Source of the DNA: Fusobacterium sp. IOR10
Lineage (GTDB): Bacteria; Fusobacteriota; Fusobacteriia; Fusobacteriales; Fusobacteriaceae
Assembly: GCF_010367435.1 (NCBI RefSeq)
Contig: NZ_WJWY01000005.1
Location: 64,001-96,135, forward strand
Length of the DNA stretch: 32,135 nt
Direction of reading: 5' to 3'
The notes beneath the pieces were generated by a model that did no database searches, was not told the origin of the DNA, and saw only the letters and a list, made by a program, of their open reading frames with translations. The position numbers and the translations under genes are program-made. Below, one piece after another: positions 30,301-32,135 of this stretch (positions within the stretch are counted from its first letter, which is position 1; each line of letters begins with the position of its first letter).

Positions 30301-32135
30301 TTCAATTATTAATGATATAAGTTTTGTAGATGATGTTAATAAAGAACAAGTATTATTAGCAGATGGAAATAATGGAGATCCATTTAATAGTGCAATTGTA
30401 ACTGGTGAAGTTGTTACAGGAGACACAACTTTAACAGGAAGTAATCCAACTATTTCAGCAGATAATACAACAGGAAAAGTTACTTCAACTACCTTTGATA
30501 TTAAGAAAGGTGAGAAAATAACTTTCCAAATAAAAGTAACTGTAAATGAAAATGTCGTTGGGCAAATAAAAAATACAGCAAACTACACGCTAGATGGTAC
30601 AACAACAGATAGTAATGAAATAATTACAGAACCAGAAGCAAATTCAATAGAAATAACAAAAACAGCAGAATCTACAACTTATTATCCAAATGGAGAAATG
30701 GTCTATAATGTAGTTATAGAAAATACAGGAAATTCAATTATTAATGATATAAGTTTTGTAGATGATGTTAATAAAGAACAAGTATTATTAGCAGATGGAA
30801 ATAATGGAGATCCATTTGATAATTCAACTGTAACAGGTGAAGTTGTTACAGGAGACACAACTTTAACAGGAAGTAATCCAACTATTTCAACAAATACAAC
30901 AGGAAAAATTACTTCAACTACCTTTGATATTAAGAAAGGTGAGAAAATAACTTTCCAAATAAAAGGAACTGTAAATGAAAATGTTGTGGGAGATATAAAA
31001 AATACAGCAAACTACACGCTAGATGGTGCAACAACAGATAGTAATGAAGTAACAACTGATCCAGAGGATAATAAAATAGAAATAACAAAAACAGCAGAAT
31101 CTGCAACTTACTATCCAAATGGTGAAATGGTCTATAATGTAGTAATCGAAAACACAGGAAATTCAATTATTAATGATATAAGTTTTGAAGATGATGTTAA
31201 TAAAGAACAAGTTTTATTAGCAGATGGAAATAATGGAGATCCATTTGATAGTTCAACTGTAACAGGTGAAGTTGTTACAGGAGACACAACTTTAACAGGA
31301 AGTAATCCAACTATTTCAGCAGATAATACAACAGGAAAAGTTACTTCAACTACCTTTGATATTAAGAAAGGTGAGAAAATAACTTTCCAAATAAAAGGAA
31401 CTGTAAATGAAAATGTCGTTGGGCAAATAAAAAATACAGCAAACTACACGCTAGATGGTACAACAACAGATAGTAATGAAATAATTACAGAACCAGAAGC
31501 AAATTCAATAGAAATAACAAAAACAGCAGAATCTACAACTTATTATCCAAATGGAGAAATGGTCTATAATGTAGTTATAGAAAATACAGGAAATTCAATT
31601 ATTAATGATATAAGTTTTGAAGATGATGTTAATAAAGAACAAGTTTTATTAGCAGATGGAACTGATGGAGATCCATTTGATAGTTCAACTGTAACAGGTG
31701 AAGTTGTTTCAGGAGAAACAACTATAACAACAACTCATCCAAATGTTTCAGTAAATGCAATAGGAAAAGTTACTTCAACTACCTTTGATATTAAAAAAGG
31801 TGAGAAAATAACTTTCCAAATAAAAGGAACTGTAAATGAAAATGTCGTTGGGCAAATAAAAAATACAGCAAACTACACGCTAGATGGTACAACAACAGAT
31901 AGTAATGAAATAATTACAGAACCAGAAGCAAATTCAATAGAAATAACAAAAACAGCAGAATCTACAACTTATTATCCAAATGGAGAAATGGTCTATAATG
32001 TAGTTATAGAAAATACAGGAAATTCAATTATTAATGATATAAGTTTTGAAGATGATGTTAATAAAGAACAAGTATTATTAGCAGATGGAACTGATGGAGA
32101 TCCATTTGATAGTACAACTGTAACAGGTGAAGTTG
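21305..32135 (+). CDS. Giant secreted DUF11-repeat surface protein, 3' end outside the window
   Basis: The frame stays open from ATG 21305 to the window edge: at least 3,610 residues with no stop. A signal peptide is likely (KRLVKKILSLGLFLLVGLNIFA). The rest is about 25 modules of 135-150 residues, each with a start like VSITKTTTNxxxYLPGxEIEY, then ITVTNSGEGYA, an acidic DLLSxI turn, a central APGE motif, and an end such as GEIENVATI. This is the pattern of DUF11-type immunoglobulin-like repeats found in very long bacterial surface proteins. Near-identical modules lie at both ends of the visible part, with about 14 diverged modules between. No catalytic motif is seen. As the cell is Gram-negative, anchoring is expected in the missing C-terminus. 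The start is not certain: GGGGGG (21298-21303) lies only one base before the ATG, closer than usual. Adhesion or cell-cell contact is an inference. Confidence 0.85.
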   Translation, partial: MVINTKISKRLVKKILSLGLFLLVGLNIFATNGVATLNRSTKTTNYVNGNYVEYTLELKNTTSTKQENLTLKDTFFNSSGIEDISIEVLESKGEGTSIDVSGALTEGSDLEISGITLGYTPEVTDDRSVTTAEENGYIKLKIKGKIKDAFTDNIVSYGELSNDSGVLYKTADSTLTPASSNVSITKSTTNIGNYLPGDEIEYNITVTNSGEGYAYGYNLLDDLSEVKTALANDSTGSIADSSDITSGSAFDSGTITLVSKGSNSGSKYTVGTSQNSLSLDDNIYIAPGESLTYNIKRTTNKSAIGEIENVATISNGTDTKTSETIKVSPEELNTSDVTIEKTVAVTEYEPGQDVTYTITVKNNDSDKFVNNYNITDNISDILTTQADGTNGQAFSSWTLNVVSPTTSNDGTKVGTAISGTSTTSDIDINVDMAPGEEITYELVAKVSDTSVGTILDNSASNNVVESGNGIKSKSPNVSITKTTTNKEKYLPGNEIEYNITVTNSGEGYAYGYNLLDDLSAVNTTLANDSTGSIADSSDITSGSAFDSGTITLISKGSNSGSKYTVGNSQSSLSLDDNIYIAPGESLTYNIKGITNKSAIGEIENVATISNGTDDKTSETIKVSPEELNTSDVTIEKTVSVTEYEPGQDVTYTITVKNNDSDKFVNNYNITDNISDILTTQADGTQGPAFSSWTLNVVSPTSSNDGTKVGTTISGTSTTSDIDINVDMAPGEEITYELVAKVSDTSVGTILDGSASDNVVESGNGIKSYPSQLAISKTVNETEYSPNSILTYQIIIENKGNGYDTDVKVKDLLSSIMDEEGNGSNNAFKSWSITSEFESLDAATGGTPSGDSGITSESLVDTDLDVIAQIGARTKLVYTIKATVSGTVFGKIVNTASIDDKLYSDKGCFPIDPDITTTLTSDYPSYPKSTDDLSNSFDITYTLTVSNDENAGFAKDVQITDLLSDISTTALNGDEISNLFESFNIIATTSDDDTKITSGGTYTSGINDTVDITAGGNVKYTITAKVKRDPSNNIIPYEEIVNTATVTPKDKDGNDMSTINLSSTTSKELPALKITKSTSNMTYLPGGEITYFLTIENTGEGYANNAIVSDTLSTNFSSWTIKKIVPDTFIGTNADVNGDVLDNNDISATADIAPGETVQYKIVGIAKSDLTNNFILNVGTVEDTQRGNLYESSVKLMEITDLGFYITKEAEEYSYAPGGEINYTVTLYNTTSEVLNFGDLDYKFIDKFSEIDTNLANDKGGTTTDTTGSPFKKLFVSVNDGTEVEITDVNSDYEDEPTLSPGVVESGNLITPKAYTYKFRGVLKDNILSDEIKNEAVVEDSSGAEMVIASHEIDGSNSGSYTRKVSESKYTPGDEITYTFIATGVDGYLNDYHVNEDIKNIQVELLDGTTGNPFSTGTGDPQFTVKRYINDVLDDDPNSSGTVTSSVSDNENIDQIIDVSPEDIVRYEATGVIRQDIAGTINFNGLVTEPYRHNLVTTTTVEEGDYVAGEEITLKTTIGNNSNGNASNISIKDIISDLKVDLSNGTTGDLFPDGWTITTETLGDNGDLIEVGTYLDSNDLSTEICIPVNSTLIYKITGVVNELAVGTAINKVIVDGDTVSTDISSLSDNLTVTKEIDSYYKSDKITTVTGGYVPDGWIKYKISINNIGSGIANDIVISDALSNIKTTAYKDDGTTEEIAAFSEWEILSYEKTGNENQSVINLNSGTEALGSTSLEWEMDIPSKGSIAVYVLAHVSEGAIGDIKNTVTVDGKDYSSETSESLEGKAVLTKKAYESDGVTAKSKYAPGDTVIYKVSVENTGDGIISGTIKDEISKITSSIEEDGTNGTTPEGFSFSNFTVTASKSNSGTDNITKIGSFESELTKTDVDINDVLIIAPGATVTFEIKGTIKANVIGNVKNTAEFENESKSVTLKEKSSNISVEKKVIKVGDTSISDGTDPINYNPGDTIEYLITITNTGYGHKNNLRLTENIDEITSEIAGSESTSTAFESYTFEILDSGDSYIRKYGLITVMDMAPGKENDPEVVTIKVTGKLKDNVIGEIAENIVTYNNTTAESEKLEPYDPKITYYKSFTDSSKNEISEKEYFSPEETLYYKLVVENTGDGYANDLKIIDKIYDLATSYNDKAFEDGEVTVTTKIYNGTSITNGTDDGKTYIMGDISGSSLINSTVDIAPNSTVEFYISGKTTAYALGTITNKVTVTGDGNPTIETGKTDNVTTESKPSNIVGDKIAGIDSSVSDVSYTPDGDISYKLTFDNTGEGPGIVYIEDIVSNIKVAGPGGNEVDAFQSGYKFVLKTESGTVYYPSDSTSAISSSKTISGDLDTSIKLGGNSSCSFILTGKASIQAVEAIKNTATYKINSETATGTNISATINPTPGEVEITNTADVANYTPGEQVTYTLTIKNTGDGYAQNVNVEDLLSTMTGETSGGGDGLVFNSIDNVIVTHGTNSASIGTGTTTNGYEGDFDIAPGESIVIKLTGTVNDNILGEIKNDPIVTYDGNPLKAPVILETVLPELDIVTKISIDGSSYSQNPTNYIPGEKLYYEVTLSNIGEGWDDNVNLTNVINEITALSSDGTSQLVFDESTIIIALESGDNVTFDSSAHNLDATMDIAPGENIIFKIEGVVNDNIIGEIKLDSKYKDSNGTTSSKTSNEVLATQKNEELSVKERIKNPDTGIFDLDESSYIPGEDVVFKIFIENSEDTFAQNIDINNYLKSMKVELADGSDGVAFSSWTIEESDTPTNENSLITNTIESGNNLNSTGNLAPKDKYSFIVTAKVNENAVGEIENRSTYTLNSGSENYSNTIKFTPEENVIEITKTADSTTYYPNGEMVYNVVIENTGNSIINDISFEDDVNKEQVLLADGNNGDQFDSTTVTGEVVAGDTTLTGSVPTISVDNTTGKVTSDTLFDIKAGEKITFQIKVTVNENVVGQIKNTANYTLNGTTTDSNEIITEPEDNKIEITKTAESTTYYPNGEMVYNVVIENTGNSIINDISFVDDVNKEQVLLADGNNGDPFNSAIVTGEVVTGDTTLTGSNPTISADNTTGKVTSTTFDIKKGEKITFQIKVTVNENVVGQIKNTANYTLDGTTTDSNEIITEPEANSIEITKTAESTTYYPNGEMVYNVVIENTGNSIINDISFVDDVNKEQVLLADGNNGDPFDNSTVTGEVVTGDTTLTGSNPTISTNTTGKITSTTFDIKKGEKITFQIKGTVNENVVGDIKNTANYTLDGATTDSNEVTTDPEDNKIEITKTAESATYYPNGEMVYNVVIENTGNSIINDISFEDDVNKEQVLLADGNNGDPFDSSTVTGEVVTGDTTLTGSNPTISADNTTGKVTSTTFDIKKGEKITFQIKGTVNENVVGQIKNTANYTLDGTTTDSNEIITEPEANSIEITKTAESTTYYPNGEMVYNVVIENTGNSIINDISFEDDVNKEQVLLADGTDGDPFDSSTVTGEVVSGETTITTTHPNVSVNAIGKVTSTTFDIKKGEKITFQIKGTVNENVVGQIKNTANYTLDGTTTDSNEIITEPEANSIEITKTAESTTYYPNGEMVYNVVIENTGNSIINDISFEDDVNKEQVLLADGTDGDPFDSTTVTGEV
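21845..23614 (+). repeat. 885-bp tandem duplication in the giant adhesin
   Basis: Bases 21845-22729 are repeated at 22730-23614 with a constant 885-bp offset (295 residues) and few differences. Each copy holds two unlike modules: one beginning VSITK with SGEGYAYGYNLLDD, the other beginning VTIEKTV with NDSDKFVNNYNITDN. The duplication is in frame. Confidence 0.92.
29780..32135 (+). repeat. Array of ~432-bp near-identical repeats, continuing past the window
   Basis: Six copies begin at 29780, 30215, 30647, 31076, 31508 and 31937 (the last truncated by the edge), with steps of 435, 432, 429, 432 and 429 bp. Each encodes 143-145 residues starting IEITKTA, with YYPNGEMVYNVVIENTGNS, an acidic loop LLADGxxGDPF and KITFQIKxTVNENVVG. 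The steps differ by whole codons, so the frame is kept. Confidence 0.95.

Noticed and set aside
22456-31166. Minus-strand open frames of 76-148 residues inside the giant adhesin gene
   Set aside because: All are antisense to the continuous plus-strand frame, hydrophobic by codon complement only, and lack ribosome-binding sites.
29780-32135. Integron, satellite or mobile-element repeats
   Set aside because: The units are in-frame protein modules in one open frame, with no terminal inverted repeats or recombinase.
21305-32135. Sortase-anchored Gram-positive surface protein
   Set aside because: DUF11 repeats occur there too, but the window also has YadA-type and porin beta-barrel genes, which require an outer membrane; no LPXTG region is visible.

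Overview
The window looks like a chromosome segment from a Fusobacteriota member, most likely Fusobacteriaceae. That is inference from the very AT-rich base composition, the strong purine Shine-Dalgarno sites (often AAGGGGG), the combination of a YadA-type trimeric autotransporter, outer-membrane porin and lipoprotein signal peptides (a Gram-negative envelope), and the style of the adhesins. No rRNA, tRNA, CRISPR array or transposase was seen.

Region 1 (1-3625): the start of an aromatic amino acid (probably histidine) ammonia-lyase and a cotranscribed Na+/H+-antiporter-family permease run on the minus strand. Divergent from them are a ROK-type repressor without kinase residues and an IclR-family regulator. 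A perfect 15-bp inverted repeat pair sits between the divergent genes.

Region 2 (3632-12351): an almost complete locus for using 5-keto-4-deoxyuronate, the product of unsaturated uronate from pectin or glycosaminoglycan breakdown. The minus-strand operon dctP-dctQ-dctM-kduI-kduD gives a TRAP importer plus the steps to 2-keto-3-deoxygluconate (KDG). A divergent IclR regulator separates it from eda-kdgK, which take KDG through KDPG to pyruvate and glyceraldehyde-3-phosphate. An outer-membrane porin with a near-consensus promoter follows. Polysaccharide lyases and unsaturated-uronyl hydrolases are not in the window. dctM and the porin are each interrupted by a single-base frameshift; the dctM lesion lies exactly on an A_AAA_AAG slippery heptamer. 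kduI is preceded by a duplicate of its own ribosome-binding site and start, which encodes a 10-residue mini-ORF.

Region 3 (12416-20936): an opine/octopine-dehydrogenase-like enzyme is cotranscribed with an AAA15-type ATPase. Then come a short trimeric autotransporter whose stalk is 31 consecutive 7-residue repeats, a RavA-ViaA-like MoxR ATPase/VWA operon with a small third gene, and a MATE efflux pump behind a palindromic operator. The MoxR gene carries a perfect 21-bp tandem duplication next to Walker B. Between the VWA operon and the autotransporter is a compact promoter-terminator unit that could be a small RNA or attenuator.

Region 4 (20937-32135): after a 368-bp intergenic region with a consensus promoter, one enormous open reading frame runs off the window (at least 3,610 codons). 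It encodes a secreted protein built of about 25 DUF11-like modules. The gene includes an 885-bp tandem duplication near its start and an array of about 432-bp near-identical repeats that continues past the window edge.

Overall the window carries a uronate catabolic island, a stress-type ATPase module and two surface adhesins. Several small duplications and frameshifts should be checked against raw reads before being read as biology.
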